Shown: positions 26,408 through 40,583 of the stretch, piece after piece | Layout: each line of letters begins with the position of its first letter | How positions within the stretch are numbered: the first letter of the stretch is position 1 | Assembly: GCA_016195825.1 (NCBI GenBank) | Contig: JACPYV010000161.1 | Coordinates: 24,151 to 88,150, forward strand | Direction of reading: 5' to 3' | Source: Burkholderiales bacterium | GTDB lineage: Bacteria; Pseudomonadota; Gammaproteobacteria; Burkholderiales; Burkholderiaceae_C | Length of the DNA: 64,000 nucleotides | The notes under the pieces: model-generated | Seen by the model: only the letters and a program-made list of their open reading frames with translations | What the model was told of the DNA's origin: nothing | Databases searched by the model: none | Position numbers and translations under genes: made by a program

Positions 26408-28585
26408 TCAGATCGGAACGAAGAACAGCGTCGCCAACGGCGGCAGGTTGATCGTGATGGAAAGGCGCTTGCCGTGCGCCGGCTGCGCCTGCACCGGCAG
26501 GCCAGCCGCTGCCACGCCGTTGCCCATGTTGCTGCCGCCGTAGTAGGCGGAGTCGGTGTTCAGCGCCTCGCGCCAGGCGGTCACGCCGTCGGGCACGCCC
26601 AGCGAGTAGCCCTCGCGCGGAACTGGTGTCATGTTGCAAACGACCAGCACCATGCGGCCGGTGCCGTCGCGGCGCACCCAGGCGTAGATGGAGTGCTCGG
26701 CGTCATGCGAGCTGATCCACTCGAAGCCGCCGGCCTCGCAGTCCAGCCGGTGCAGCGCCGTGTGGTCGCGGTAGAGCTTGTTCAGGTCGCGCACCAGGCG
26801 CTGCACGCCGGCGTGGCGGTCATCGTCCAGCAGGCCCCAGGGCAGACTCTCGGCGTGGTTCCACTCCCGGCGCTGAGCGAACTCCTGGCCCATGAAGAGC
26901 AGTTTCTTGCCCGGGTGGCCCCACATGAAGCCGTAGTAGGCGCGCAGGTTGGCGAACTTCTGCCAGTCATCTCCCGGCATCTTGGCCAGCATGGAGCCCT
27001 TGCCATGCACCACCTCGTCGTGCGAGATGGGCAGCATGAAGTTCTCGCTGAACGCGTAGATCAGGCCGAAGGTCATCTTGTCGTGATGCCAGCGGCGGTT
27101 GATCGGGTCCTCGGCCATGTAGCGCAAGGTGTCGTTCATCCAGCCCATGTTCCACTTGTAGTGAAAGCCCAGGCCACCCGCGTAGGTGGGGGCCGAGACG
27201 CCGGGAAAGCTGGTGCTTTCCTCGGCCACGCTGATGGCGCCCTCGACCTCCCCGACATGTTCGTTCATCTCGCGCAGCAGCGAGATGGCTTCCAGGTTCT
27301 CGCGGCCGCCGCGGATGTTGGGCAACCACTCGCCCGCCGGGCGCGAGTAGTCGCGGTAGAGCATGCTGGCCACGGCGTCCACGCGCAGGCCGTCCACGCC
27401 CCAGCGCTCGATCCAGTACAGCGCACTGCCGATCAGGAACTGGCGCACCTCGGTGCGGCCGAAGTTGTAGATCAGCGTGTTCCAGTCGCGGTGGAAGCCT
27501 TCCTTGGGGTCGGCATATTCGTACAGCCGCGTGCCGTCGAACTCGGCCAGGCCGTGGGCGTCCATCGGGAAGTGCGCCGGCACCCAGTCCAGCAGCAGGC
27601 CCAGGCCCTGGTCGTGGCAGGCCTTGACGAAGCGCGCAAAGCCCTCGGGCGGGCCGAAGCGCGCGCTGGGGGCGTACATGCTGAGCGTCTGGTAGCCCCA
27701 GGAGCCATCGAACGGGTACTCCGTGATGGGCATCAACTGCAGATGCGTGAAGCCCATGTCGGCGGCGTAGGCCGGCAGGTGTTCGGCGAGTTCGTCCCAG
27801 TTCGGGAACTCGCCGCTCACGCCGCGGCGCCACGATGCGGCATGCACCTCGTAGACGCTGATGGCCGACTCGCGGCGATTGGCGCGCTCGCGCTGGCGCG
27901 GCAGCGGCGTCACCTCGGGCAGGGCCGCGACGACGCTGGCCGTGTCGGGCCGCAGCTGGGCGCGGCGGGCATAGGGGTCAGCCTTCAGCGGCAGCAGCGT
28001 GCCGCCGCTGGAGACGATCTCGAACTTGTAGAGGTCGCCTTCGGTGGCATGCGGGACAAAGATCTCCCATACGCCGGCCTGGTGGCGCAGCCGCATCGGG
28101 TGGCGGCGGCCATCCCAGTTGTTGAAATTGCCGACCACGCTGACGCGCCTGGCGTTCGGCGCCCAGACCGCGAAGCGCACGCCGCTGACGTCGCCGTACT
28201 GCACGACATGAGCCCCCAGGCTCAGGTAGGGCCGCATGTTGCGGCCCTCGGCGAGGGCCGTCAGCTCATCGTCGCTGAGCTGCGGATAGAAGTTGTAGGG
28301 GTCGGCATACACGCCCTCCCCGCCGCCGGTCCAACGCACCGCGAGACGGTAGTCGAAGCGGTGCTTGCGCCGCGGCACCAGCGCTTCCCAGAGGCTGTCG
28401 CGGCGACGCTCCAGTTCGACGATGCGCTTGCTGCTGCCCGCGTCCAGCAGCGCAACTTCGTCGGCGCCGGGCAGCAGCACCCGCACCCACAGCCGACCGT
28501 TCTCATCCGCATGCAGGCCGAGCCGGCCGAAGGGGTCGGCATGGCGGCCCGCCAGCAGGGCGTCAACGTCGGCGTCAGTGAGCAT
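26408..28585 (-). CDS. glgB: 1,4-alpha-glucan branching enzyme
   Basis: 725 residues, the usual length for GlgB. An N-terminal branching-enzyme domain (DPFGRLGLHAD) precedes CBM48 (GVRFAVWAPNARRVSVVGNFNNWDGR) and the GH13 barrel, with Asp403 (LRVDAVASMLYRDYSR), Glu455 (VAEEST) and Asp523 (SHDEVVHGKGS). It transfers alpha-1,4 chains to alpha-1,6 positions. glgA and glgC (glycogen synthase and ADP-glucose pyrophosphorylase) are not in the window, so here it may reshape maltodextrin into a glycogen-like store made by MalQ/GlgP. Only two bases separate it from glgP. Confidence 0.97.
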   Translation of the reverse strand: MLTDADVDALLAGRHADPFGRLGLHADENGRLWVRVLLPGADEVALLDAGSSKRIVELERRRDSLWEALVPRRKHRFDYRLAVRWTGGGEGVYADPYNFYPQLSDDELTALAEGRNMRPYLSLGAHVVQYGDVSGVRFAVWAPNARRVSVVGNFNNWDGRRHPMRLRHQAGVWEIFVPHATEGDLYKFEIVSSGGTLLPLKADPYARRAQLRPDTASVVAALPEVTPLPRQRERANRRESAISVYEVHAASWRRGVSGEFPNWDELAEHLPAYAADMGFTHLQLMPITEYPFDGSWGYQTLSMYAPSARFGPPEGFARFVKACHDQGLGLLLDWVPAHFPMDAHGLAEFDGTRLYEYADPKEGFHRDWNTLIYNFGRTEVRQFLIGSALYWIERWGVDGLRVDAVASMLYRDYSRPAGEWLPNIRGGRENLEAISLLREMNEHVGEVEGAISVAEESTSFPGVSAPTYAGGLGFHYKWNMGWMNDTLRYMAEDPINRRWHHDKMTFGLIYAFSENFMLPISHDEVVHGKGSMLAKMPGDDWQKFANLRAYYGFMWGHPGKKLLFMGQEFAQRREWNHAESLPWGLLDDDRHAGVQRLVRDLNKLYRDHTALHRLDCEAGGFEWISSHDAEHSIYAWVRRDGTGRMVLVVCNMTPVPREGYSLGVPDGVTAWREALNTDSAYYGGSNMGNGVAAAGLPVQAQPAHGKRLSITINLPPLATLFFVPI

Positions 28586-28587
28586 CG

Positions 28588-31122
<2,535 letters not shown>

Positions 31123-31205
31123 CAGTGCCGGCCCCCGGCAACGAGGGCAAGAATGCTACCCGAGCGGCAGCGCTGGGCGAAGTATCGGACAGCTCCGAGT
31201 CGTTG

Positions 31206-31220
31206 TGTAGTTTGACTACA
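31206..31220. promoter_or_regulatory. HexR-like operator, perfect palindrome, glgP/malK divergent region
   Basis: TGTAGTTTGACTACA is a perfect TGTAG-N5-CTACA. It is 84 bases upstream of the glgP start and can also influence malK. Confidence 0.75.
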
Positions 31221-31294
31221 TCGGGAAAACCCGGAACGTTTTGCAACCCCTTGATCCATAAGGGTTTCATGAAGATTCTATCGGGTAGTCGCTG

Positions 31295-31323
31295 TTGTTC
31301 TTGCCGTAGGCGAGCTGTATATT
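31295..31323 (+). promoter_or_regulatory. Candidate sigma-70 promoter of the malK operon
   Basis: TTGTTC at 31295-31300 and TATATT at 31318-31323 are separated by 17 bases. The -35 match is only three of six; the -10 is five of six. The -10 overlaps a palindromic operator, the expected layout for repression. Confidence 0.4.
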
Positions 31324-31330
31324 GTCTACA
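31316..31330. promoter_or_regulatory. HexR-like operator overlapping malK promoter
   Basis: TGTATATTGTCTACA matches TGTAG-N5-CTACA with one mismatch and covers the proposed -10 box of the malK operon. Confidence 0.6.
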
Positions 31331-31411
31331 AAGATGGTCGCAGAGATGAAATTTGCGTCCTCAAACGTTGAGACAAGCCGCTGCACAGCACCGGCGACTG
31401 AAAGGTTAGAA

Positions 31412-32535
<1,124 letters not shown>

Positions 32536-32539
<4 letters not shown>

Positions 32540-33705
32540 AGTGGCTGCCCCTGGTGGCTGCGCTGGTCGCTGCGCCGGCACTCGCCGAGACACCCAAACT
32601 CCTCGTCTGGATCAATGGTGACAAGGCCTATGGGGGCCTGCAGACGGTGGGCGACGCCTTTGAGAAGGCCTCGGGCGTCAAGGTTGTCGTCGAACACCCG
32701 GTGGACCCGACCGACAAGTTCCAGCAGGCTGCCGGCGCAGGCAAGGGCCCGGATATCTTCTGCTGGCCGCACGACCGCGTCGGCGAATGGGCCAAGGCCG
32801 GCCTGCTGACGCCGTTGCGACCCTCGGCCAAGCTGAAAGCCGAGTCCGAGGAGCAGGCCTGGAATGCCCTCAGCTACCGCGGCCGTATCTGGGGCTACCC
32901 CATCGCCATCGAGACGACGGGGCTGATCTACAACAAGGCCCTGGTGCCCACGCCCCCCGCGACCTGGGATGAACTGATCGCCCTCGACAAGAAGCTCCAG
33001 GCCAGCGGCAAGCACGCCGTGCTGTGGGACTACAACAAGAGCTTCTTCAGCTGGCCCATGATTGCCGGCGCCGGCGGCGTCATCTTCGGGCGCGATGCCC
33101 AGGGCGATTTCGACCCGCGCAAGGTCGACGTCAACAACGACGGGGCGCTGGCGGGCGCCCAGATGATCGAGCGTCTCATCAAGGACGGCCACATGCCCAA
33201 GGGCGCGCGCTACTCCGAGATGGAGGCGGCCTTCGCCCGCGGCGAGGTGGCCATGATGATCTCTGGCCCCTGGGCCTGGGACAACGCCAAGAAGGCCAAG
33301 ATCGACATCGGCGTGGCCCCCATTCCCGCCGTCTTTGCCGGCAAGCCCAGCAAGAGCTTCGTTGGCGTGCTGGGCTGCATGATCTCCGCGCCGAGCAAGA
33401 ACAAGGACATCGCCAAGGAGTTCATCGAGAACCACCTGATGCGCCCCGAGGCGCTGAAGGTACTGGACGCCAACGTGCCCATCGGCGTGCCGGCCAACAA
33501 GGCCTTCTATGCCGAGCTGTCGGTCAACCCGCTGATCGCGGCCAGCATGACTAATGCGCGCAACGGCGCCCCCATTCCCAACATTCCCGAGGTGGGCCGC
33601 TTCTGGACCGCGATGGACGCGGCGCTGGAAGCCATCACCAACGGCCTGCAAAGCCCCAAGGACGCGCTGGACGGCGCGGCCGCACGGATGCTGTTGAACA
33701 AATGA
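32536..33705 (+). CDS. malE: Periplasmic maltose/maltodextrin-binding protein
   Basis: 389 residues with signal peptide [17 protein letters not shown]. The mature chain resembles enterobacterial MalE closely in order and motifs: [64 protein letters not shown] and [14 protein letters not shown]. It captures maltodextrins in the periplasm and delivers them to MalFGK2. GGAG sits eight bases before the ATG. It is coupled by four-base overlaps to malK and malF. Confidence 0.95.
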
Positions 33706-35297
33706 ACGCTGCGACCTCCACCCTTGGACAAGGCAGCTACACGACGCTGCCACCCACGCTCACCGAGAAGCTGTCGAAGTTGCTGCACTGGCCGCTGGCC
33801 GGCGTCGCCATGATCGCGGCGCTGTATCTCGTCTTCGTCGTCTACACGACCGGCCAGGCCGCCTGGGCCGCTGGCCTTCTGGTGCTGTTCACGGCCGGCT
33901 TCTACGTGTACTTGAGCCGCGGTGGTTTTGCCTGGCGCTATCTGTTCCCCGGCGTGGCGGGCATGCTGGTGTTCATCGCCTTCCCGCTGGTATACACGGC
34001 GCAGATCGGCCTGACGAACTACTCCAGCACCCATCTGCTCAGCGAGAGCCGCGTGCGCGAGTACCTGCTGGAGCAGCACGACGCGGTGGAAGACCAGGTG
34101 CTGGCCTACACCTTGCACGCCGATGGCGCCGAGTTCCGCCTCGTGCTGCAGCCCGAGGGGGGGGCCGCGCCGCGCTGGGTGTCGCCGCCGCTGGCGTTGC
34201 GCAGCGTCAGCCGCCCGGTGCGCGTGGACCTGGCCGTCGCCGACGCCGAGCACCTGCCGCTGACCGCACCGCTGCAGGCGGCCCTCCCCCTGCCGGAGCT
34301 GATCAAACACCGCGACGCCCTCGCCAAGCTGACACTCGCCCTGCCCGACAAGACCGAGCTGCACTACCTCGGCCTGCGCGAGTTCGGCCCCGTCAAGCCG
34401 CAGTGGACGGCGAATGCCGACGGCAGCCTGACCCGCGCGCTGGACGGCGCCGTGTTCAAGGCCAACCGCGACACGGGCTTCTTCCAGACCGAGGCGGGAG
34501 AGACTTTGCAGCCCGGCTTCAAGGCCTTCATCGGCATGGCGAACTACACGCGCATGCTGTTCGACGCCGAGTTCCGCGGCCCCTTCCTGTCCATCTTCAG
34601 CTGGACGGTCATCTTCTCGGCGCTGACCGTGGTCTTCTCCACCGCCATCGGCATGCTGTTCGCCGTGCTTCTGAACTGGGAGGGCATGAAGTACCGCACC
34701 ACCTACCGCACGCTGCTCTTCCTGCCGTACGCGGTGCCGGGCTTCATCTCCATCCTCGTGTTCAAGGGCTTGTTCAACCAGAACTTCGGCGAGATCAACG
34801 CCATCCTGAACGCGGCCCTGGGCGTCAAGCCCGCCTGGTTCGCCGACCCGTTGCTGGCCAAGACGATGCTGCTGATCGTCAACGTGTGGCTGGGCTACCC
34901 GTACATCATGATCCTGTGCTCGGGGCTCCTGAAGGCGATTCCCGCGGACCTGTACGAAGCCTCGGCGCTGGCTGGCGCCAGCCCAGCGACCAACTTCCTC
35001 AGGATCACAGCGCCGCTGATCATCAAGCCGCTGGCGCCACTGCTGGTGAGTGCCTTCGCGTTCAACTTCAACAACTTCGTGCTGATCGCGCTGCTGACCG
35101 ACGGCCGGCCGGACTTCCTGTCCACCAAGCTGCCCGCGGGCCAGACCGACATCCTTGTCAGCTACACCTACCGCATCGCGTTCAAGGACTCGGGCTCGGA
35201 CTTCGGCCTGGCCGCAGCAATCTCGACGCTGATATTCTTCCTCGTCGCGGCGCTGTCGTTGATCAACCTGCGCATGAGCGCCAAGGCACAGAGGTAA
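33702..35297 (+). CDS. malF: Maltose ABC transporter permease MalF
   Basis: 531 residues, close to the 514 of E. coli MalF. Three early hydrophobic spans (about 30-50, 52-70, 82-105) are followed by a long periplasmic insert (about 110-280) like the MalF P2 loop, then further spans. The permease EAA loop is recognisable in [23 protein letters not shown]. It forms the inner-membrane channel with MalG. The large P2-type loop supports an enterobacterial-type maltose transporter rather than the smaller MalF of many Gram-positives. Confidence 0.95.
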   Translation: MNAATSTLGQGSYTTLPPTLTEKLSKLLHWPLAGVAMIAALYLVFVVYTTGQAAWAAGLLVLFTAGFYVYLSRGGFAWRYLFPGVAGMLVFIAFPLVYTAQIGLTNYSSTHLLSESRVREYLLEQHDAVEDQVLAYTLHADGAEFRLVLQPEGGAAPRWVSPPLALRSVSRPVRVDLAVADAEHLPLTAPLQAALPLPELIKHRDALAKLTLALPDKTELHYLGLREFGPVKPQWTANADGSLTRALDGAVFKANRDTGFFQTEAGETLQPGFKAFIGMANYTRMLFDAEFRGPFLSIFSWTVIFSALTVVFSTAIGMLFAVLLNWEGMKYRTTYRTLLFLPYAVPGFISILVFKGLFNQNFGEINAILNAALGVKPAWFADPLLAKTMLLIVNVWLGYPYIMILCSGLLKAIPADLYEASALAGASPATNFLRITAPLIIKPLAPLLVSAFAFNFNNFVLIALLTDGRPDFLSTKLPAGQTDILVSYTYRIAFKDSGSDFGLAAAISTLIFFLVAALSLINLRMSAKAQR

Positions 35298-35302
35298 TCC
35301 GA

Positions 35303-36193
35303 ATGGCCATCGTCCTCGGCAAACAAGCGCGCTGGCGCACCTTCATCGGCCACGCGGTGATGTGGCTGTTCATCGCCATCACCATCTTCCCACTGCTTGC
35401 CGTCGTGTCCATATCGCTGCGGCCCGGCAACTTCGCCACCGGCAGCCTGATCCCGACAGAGATCAGCCTGGAGCACTGGAAGCTGGCACTGGGCATCCCT
35501 TACCAGGCCGCTGACGGCAGCCTTGTGCAACCACCCTTTCCGGTGCTGACCTGGCTGTGGAATTCCATCAAGATCGCCACCATCTCGGCCTTCCTGATCG
35601 TGGCCATCTCGACGACCGCGGCCTACGCCTTCGCGCGCATGAAGTTTCGCTTCGACAGGCCTGTGCTCAACGGCATGCTGCTGTTGCAGATGTTCCCGCC
35701 GGTGCTGGCGCTGGTGGCCATCTACGCCATCTTCGAAACCATCGGCACCTACGTTCCGGCGCTGGGCATCGAGACGCACGCCGGCCTGGTGCTCGCGTAC
35801 CTGGGCGGCATCGCCACGCACGTGTGGACCATCAAGGGCTACTTCGAGACCATCCCCGTAGAGATCGAGGAGAACGCCAAGGTCGATGGCGCGACCCACT
35901 GGCAGGCCTTCTCGCGCGTGCTGCTGCCCATGGCCGTGCCCATCCTGATGGTGGTCTTCGTGCTGGCCTTCATCGGCACCATCATCGAGTACCCGGTCGC
36001 CTCCATCCTGCTGCGCGAAGAGGGCAACCTCACCCTCGCAGTGGGCTCCAAATACTTCCTGCACGACCAGCGCTTCCTGTGGGGCGACTTCGCAGCTGCG
36101 GCCGTGCTGTCGGGCCTGCCGATCACGCTGGTCTTCCTGCTCGCCCAGCGCTGGATCGTCTCCGGGCTCACTGCGGGCGGCGTCAAGGGCTGA
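35303..36193 (+). CDS. malG: Maltose ABC transporter permease MalG
   Basis: 296 residues, the expected MalG length, starting at ATG 35303 five bases after the malF stop with GAGG upstream. Six hydrophobic spans are visible, beginning [18 protein letters not shown]. The cytoplasmic EAA loop reads [22 protein letters not shown]. The C-terminus (LTAGGVKG) matches the E. coli MalG tail that contacts MalK. It is the second half of the maltodextrin channel. Confidence 0.95.
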   Translation: MAIVLGKQARWRTFIGHAVMWLFIAITIFPLLAVVSISLRPGNFATGSLIPTEISLEHWKLALGIPYQAADGSLVQPPFPVLTWLWNSIKIATISAFLIVAISTTAAYAFARMKFRFDRPVLNGMLLLQMFPPVLALVAIYAIFETIGTYVPALGIETHAGLVLAYLGGIATHVWTIKGYFETIPVEIEENAKVDGATHWQAFSRVLLPMAVPILMVVFVLAFIGTIIEYPVASILLREEGNLTLAVGSKYFLHDQRFLWGDFAAAAVLSGLPITLVFLLAQRWIVSGLTAGGVKG

Positions 36194-36198
36194 ATCAC

Positions 36199-38577
36199 AT
36201 GATCAAGACGATCGCGCTGCTCACGGCGCTGCTGTCGCTCGCCCCTGCGGCGCGCGCTGCCGACTGCAAGCCCGCGCCGCTGGGCGATGCCACGCTCTAC
36301 CTGCGCGGTGGCTTGAACAACTGGGCGGCGCAGGACGCGCAGGCCTTCGAATACCGCTGCGACGCCTACTACCTGAACCTCAAAGCCCAGGGCACGCAGG
36401 AGTTCAAGCTCGCCGACGAGGACTGGACGGCCGCCCTCACCTTCGGCTTCGACAACAAGGGCAAACTCGCCCGCGGCGCGGCTGTCGTCGGCAACATCAA
36501 ACGCGACTTCAGCGGCGAGCACAGCTTGCGCCTGAGCCTGACCCCTGACGGCAACGCGACGCTGGACGTTGGCCCCAGAACCTTTAGGCCATCGCCGCCC
36601 CAGCCCATCACCGACAAGGCCGCGCTGACCACCCATTTCAGCTCGCGCAGCGAAGAGACCAAGACCCCCTTTGGGGCGCAGCCAGCGGACACGGAGATCC
36701 AGTTCAGCATCGGCAACGACGTGCCAGGCCTGAAGCGCGCCACCCTGGTCATCGAGCGCCGGCAGATGACCGGCAACCAGGAGCAGCTGGCCTACGAGCC
36801 GCTCGCGCGTATCACGATGGCGCCGCAATCGCGCGGACTGGGTACCGGCTTCTCGGCCAAGTACCGCTTCGACACCATCGGCATCTACGGCTACTGGTTC
36901 GAGATCGAGACCGACGCCGGCCGCTACGCGCTGCAGAACAACAAGGACACGATCTACTGGACCCGCGAGAAGGGTTCGATGGGGGAGTCCTCGATCGAGC
37001 GCCTGCCCGCCAACCTCAACCGCGTGCGCCGCTATCGCCAGACCATCTACGCACCAGACTTCAAGGTGCCCGACTGGGCGCAGGACATCGTCTACTACTA
37101 CGTCTTCCCAGAGCGCTTTCGCAACGGCGACAAGACCAACGACCCGCGCCCCGGCGGCGGCCGGCCGCAGGACCGCTACCAGGACCGCGACGTCGAGCAC
37201 CACGCCCGGTGGAACGAGAAGCCCTTCAAGCCCGGTACGGGCGACGGGTCGGACGCCCTCTACAACAACGATTTCTTCGGCGGTGACCTGGCAGGCATCA
37301 CGAGCAAGCTCGACTACATCAAGAGCCTGGGCGCTAACGCTCTCTACCTGACGCCGGTTTTCCGCGCGCCCAGCAACCACAAGTACGACGCGGCCGACTA
37401 CAAGAACATCGACCCGGCCTTCGGCACCAACGACGACTTCGTGCGGCTGTGCGCCGAGGCGGCCAAGCGCGGCATCCGCGTCATCCCCGACACCTCGCTG
37501 AACCACGTCGGCGCGGACTCGCCCTACTTCAACCGGTATGCCAATTTCCCCGCGGGCGGCGCGTTTGATGGCGGCAAGGTCAACCCGACATCGCCCTACG
37601 CCACCTGGTTCAAGTTCAAGCCGGGTGAGACTGACCCGAACAAGCAGTACCAGGGCTGGGTCGGCGTGGCCGACCTGCCCGAGATCGACAAGAACGCCCC
37701 ATCCTTCCGTGCCTACGCGTATGGCGACGCCGACTCAGTCACCAACCTGTGGCTGGACCGCGGCGCGGCCGGCTGGCGCATGGACGTGGCCCCCTGGGTT
37801 CCCGACGACTTCTGGCGCGAATGGCGCCAGGCCGTGAAGCGCAAGAAGCCCGACGCGCTGACGGTGGCCGAGACGTGGTTCGATGCCAGCAAGTACTTCC
37901 TCGGCGACATGTTCGACTCGACGATGAACTACATCTTCCGCAACGCGGTGCTGGACTACGCCGCCGGCAAGCAAGGGCAGCAGATGGCCGCCAACCTGGA
38001 GCTGATGCGCGAGGCCTATCCGCCCCAGGCCTTCTCGGCGCTGATGAACCTGCTGTCCTCCCACGACCAGCCGCGTGCGCTGCATCACTTCGAAGAGGAC
38101 CGCGACCTGAAGCTTGCCAAGCGCCGGCTGCGCCTGGCGGTGTTCTTCCAGATGACCTACCCCGGCTCGCCCACCATCTACTACGGCGACGAGGTGGGCC
38201 TGGGCGGTGGCGACGACCCCTACAACCGCGCGCCCTACCCCTGGGCCGACGAAGGTGGCCATCCCGACGAGGCGCTGCTGGCCGACTTCAAGCGCCTGAT
38301 CCGGCTGCGTCATGATCTGCCGGTGCTTCGCCACGGTCGCCTGAGCGAGCCGCTGCACGTGGACGACCACGTCGTCGTGCTCGGCCGCCAGGACGGCAAG
38401 ACCTGGGCCGTCACCGCGACCAACAATAGCACCGAGGCCAGGACCGTCACCTTCTTCGTGCCCTTCGAGGCCGCTCGCCTGCGGGACGCGCTGGGCGGCG
38501 CCGACGTCCTCGTGAAGAACAACCAGATTCAGCTGACCGTGCCTCCCCTGTTCGGCCGCGTCCTCGTCGCCCCATGA
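36199..38577 (+). CDS. Exported GH13 alpha-amylase with N-terminal starch-binding/CBM48-like region
   Basis: The start is ATG 36199, giving a signal peptide (MIKTIALLTALLSLAPAARA) and 792 residues. Residues about 25-130 form a pullulanase/CBM48-like module (ATLYLRGGLNNWAAQDAQAFEY); about 150-280 is a second beta domain. The GH13 barrel starts near 295 (DIVYYYVFPERFRNGD). Region I is DTSLNHVG, then Asp529 (WRMDVAPW), Glu558 (VAETWFD) and Asp623 (SSHDQPR). The overall form matches periplasmic neopullulanase/cyclomaltodextrinase-type enzymes. It lies five bases after malG and shares its transcript, so it should trim dextrins for MalE. It overlaps the next gene by four bases. Confidence 0.9.
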   Translation: MIKTIALLTALLSLAPAARAADCKPAPLGDATLYLRGGLNNWAAQDAQAFEYRCDAYYLNLKAQGTQEFKLADEDWTAALTFGFDNKGKLARGAAVVGNIKRDFSGEHSLRLSLTPDGNATLDVGPRTFRPSPPQPITDKAALTTHFSSRSEETKTPFGAQPADTEIQFSIGNDVPGLKRATLVIERRQMTGNQEQLAYEPLARITMAPQSRGLGTGFSAKYRFDTIGIYGYWFEIETDAGRYALQNNKDTIYWTREKGSMGESSIERLPANLNRVRRYRQTIYAPDFKVPDWAQDIVYYYVFPERFRNGDKTNDPRPGGGRPQDRYQDRDVEHHARWNEKPFKPGTGDGSDALYNNDFFGGDLAGITSKLDYIKSLGANALYLTPVFRAPSNHKYDAADYKNIDPAFGTNDDFVRLCAEAAKRGIRVIPDTSLNHVGADSPYFNRYANFPAGGAFDGGKVNPTSPYATWFKFKPGETDPNKQYQGWVGVADLPEIDKNAPSFRAYAYGDADSVTNLWLDRGAAGWRMDVAPWVPDDFWREWRQAVKRKKPDALTVAETWFDASKYFLGDMFDSTMNYIFRNAVLDYAAGKQGQQMAANLELMREAYPPQAFSALMNLLSSHDQPRALHHFEEDRDLKLAKRRLRLAVFFQMTYPGSPTIYYGDEVGLGGGDDPYNRAPYPWADEGGHPDEALLADFKRLIRLRHDLPVLRHGRLSEPLHVDDHVVVLGRQDGKTWAVTATNNSTEARTVTFFVPFEAARLRDALGGADVLVKNNQIQLTVPPLFGRVLVAP

Positions 38578-39461
38578 TCCTCAACGACCTTGGCCACACC
38601 GGCCTGCGCGTCTCGGCCCTCGGCTTTGGCGCCATGCACATCAACGACGAGCGCACAACCGAGGCCGAGGCCGGCGAGCTGCTCAACCAGGTGCTGGATC
38701 TCGGCATCAACCTCGTCGACACCGCGCGCGGCTACGGGCTCAGCGAGGCCCGCATCGGCCGCCACCTCGCGCATCGCCGCGCCGATTTCGTGCTGTCCAC
38801 CAAGGTCGGCTACGGCGTCGACGGCGTGCCCGACTGGACGTACGACTGCATCGTCCACGGCGTGGAGCGCGCGCTACGGCTGATGAAGACCGACTGGCTG
38901 GACATCGTCCACCTGCACTCCTGCCCGCTGCCGGTGCTGCAGCAAGGCGATGTGGTGCGCGCGCTGACCGACTGCCGCGCGGCAGGCAAGCTGCGCGTGG
39001 CGGCCTACTCCGGAGACAACGCCGAGATCGACTTTGCGATTTCGGATGGGGCCGGCGGCGTCTTCGGCAGCGTCCAGACCTCCATCAGCCTGTGCGACCA
39101 AGCCCACCTGCAGCACCGCGCCGCGCGCGCGGACCATGCCGGCATTGGCGTCATCGCCAAGCGCCCGCTGGCCGGCGCCGTGTGGCGCTTTGCCCAGAGG
39201 CCCGGCGACGTCGCCGAAGGCCAGTACTGGGATCGCTTCCAGGAGATGGGGTTGCAGACTCAGGGTGACTGGGCCGATGTGGCCCTGCGCTTCGTCGCCT
39301 TCCACAGCGGCGCGGCAAGCGCCATCGTCGGCACGGCCAAACCGGCCAACCTGCGCCTCAACCTGGCGGCCATCGGGCGCGGCCCGCTGCCGGCCGCGCT
39401 GGCTGCGACCCTGCGCGACACCTTCACCCGCCAGGGCGCCGGCTGGCCGGGCCTGATCTGA
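38574..39461 (+). CDS. Aldo/keto reductase
   Basis: 295 residues, cytoplasmic. The aldo/keto reductase tetrad is visible as Asp and Tyr in DTARGYG, Lys in STKVGYG and His in VHLHSC; the NADP-binding end is FHSGAASAIVGTAKPANL. It converts some aldehyde or sugar carbonyl; the substrate is not evident. The start codon overlaps the stop of the GH13 gene (ATGA), making it the last gene of the malK operon, which is unusual and suggests a sugar-linked substrate. Family assignment is firm, pathway assignment is not. Confidence 0.88.
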   Translation: MILNDLGHTGLRVSALGFGAMHINDERTTEAEAGELLNQVLDLGINLVDTARGYGLSEARIGRHLAHRRADFVLSTKVGYGVDGVPDWTYDCIVHGVERALRLMKTDWLDIVHLHSCPLPVLQQGDVVRALTDCRAAGKLRVAAYSGDNAEIDFAISDGAGGVFGSVQTSISLCDQAHLQHRAARADHAGIGVIAKRPLAGAVWRFAQRPGDVAEGQYWDRFQEMGLQTQGDWADVALRFVAFHSGAASAIVGTAKPANLRLNLAAIGRGPLPAALAATLRDTFTRQGAGWPGLI

Positions 39462-39600
39462 CGCCAGCCCCGGCCCGCTGCAGTCGCCCCGACGGGATTC
39501 AGGCAAAGCGGCAGCGGCACTGAGCGCTCGGCACGGGCCTGCCAGTCCTGGGGTAGACGCCAGCGCCCTGCTTTCACCGCTTACCGCATGATGCGAGCTC

Positions 39601-40494
39601 ATGCGCGAGACCCCGACGTTGTTGCGGCGCCGGCCCCTGCTGGCCCTGCCCCTGCTGCTGGCCAGCCGGCCCCTGCTGGCACAGCCGGGCAAGCCGGTAC
39701 GGCTGCCGCGCCACATCAGCATGCCGGACCCGCAACTGGCCTATGTGCGCCGCGTCGTCGAGCTGGCCTTGAGCCGCGCAGGCAGCAAGCTGGAGATACG
39801 CCCTGTCGACCTCGACATGGCCCAGGGCCGCACGCTGGTGGAGCTGGCCGCGGGCCGCAGCCCCATTGATGTAATGTGGACGGTGACCGACCGCCAGCGC
39901 GAAGCCTCGGGCCTGCTGCCGGTGCGCATCCCCATCGACCGCGGGCTGATGGGCTGGCGGCTGCTGCTGGTGCGCCGCAGCGAGCTGGCGCAGTGGCAGC
40001 GAGTGCGCAGCCTCAAGGATTTGCGGCCCTACCTCGCCGGCCAGGGGCACGACTGGCCGGACACGGACATCCTGCGCGCCAATGGCCTGCGGGTCGGCAC
40101 CAGCAGCGGCTACGAGGCGCTCTTTCGCATGCTGGCCGCCGGCCGTGTCGACTACTTCCCCCGCTCCATCCTCGAGATCGACGCCGAGATGGCCGGTGGC
40201 CGCTACCCGGAGCTGGCTATCGCGCCCGAGCTGATGCTGCACTACCCGGCCGCGGCCTATCTCTTCGTCAGCCCGACCCGGCCGGACCTGGCCGCCGAGC
40301 TCAAGGCCGGGCTTGAGGTGGCGGTCGCCGACGGCATCTTCCGGCGCCTGCACCGAGAGCAGTACGGCGCCCTGCTGAAGGCCCACCCCCTCAGCCCCGG
40401 CCGGGTGGTGAGGCTGAGCAACCCGCAGTTGCCGCCCGAGACACCCCTGCAGCGGCGGGAGCTCTGGCTACAGCCGGGAGAGCCGGTGGCCTGA
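39601..40494 (+). CDS. Orphan periplasmic solute-binding-like protein, copy 1
   Basis: 297 residues. An arginine-rich signal (LLRRRPLLALPLLLASRPLLA) precedes a periplasmic binding protein-like fold: VRLPRHISMPDPQLAYVRRVVELAL, LDMAQGRTLVELA, PIDVMWTVTDRQRE, GWRLLLVRR, RANGLRVGTSSGYEALFRML, VDYFPRSILEID and ELMLHYPAAAYLFVSP. It is a close paralogue of the next gene, sharing whole stretches. No transporter membrane or ATPase gene is near either. Ligand unknown; it may be a sensor-domain relative or a free binding protein. Confidence 0.75.
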   Translation: MRETPTLLRRRPLLALPLLLASRPLLAQPGKPVRLPRHISMPDPQLAYVRRVVELALSRAGSKLEIRPVDLDMAQGRTLVELAAGRSPIDVMWTVTDRQREASGLLPVRIPIDRGLMGWRLLLVRRSELAQWQRVRSLKDLRPYLAGQGHDWPDTDILRANGLRVGTSSGYEALFRMLAAGRVDYFPRSILEIDAEMAGGRYPELAIAPELMLHYPAAAYLFVSPTRPDLAAELKAGLEVAVADGIFRRLHREQYGALLKAHPLSPGRVVRLSNPQLPPETPLQRRELWLQPGEPVA

Positions 40495-40583
40495 CCCCGG
40501 CCGGCCGCACCCGTCCGCCATCGCAGAGCGGGAGGGAACTCACCACCCCCTCCATTCCTGAGCGGCTGGCATGATGGTTCGAC

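Noticed and set aside
31322..31411. N-terminal extension of MalK from TTG 31322
   Set aside because: The extra 30 residues are unlike MalK, and the frame would swallow an operator and the -10 box; GTG 31412 has a ribosome site and normal length.
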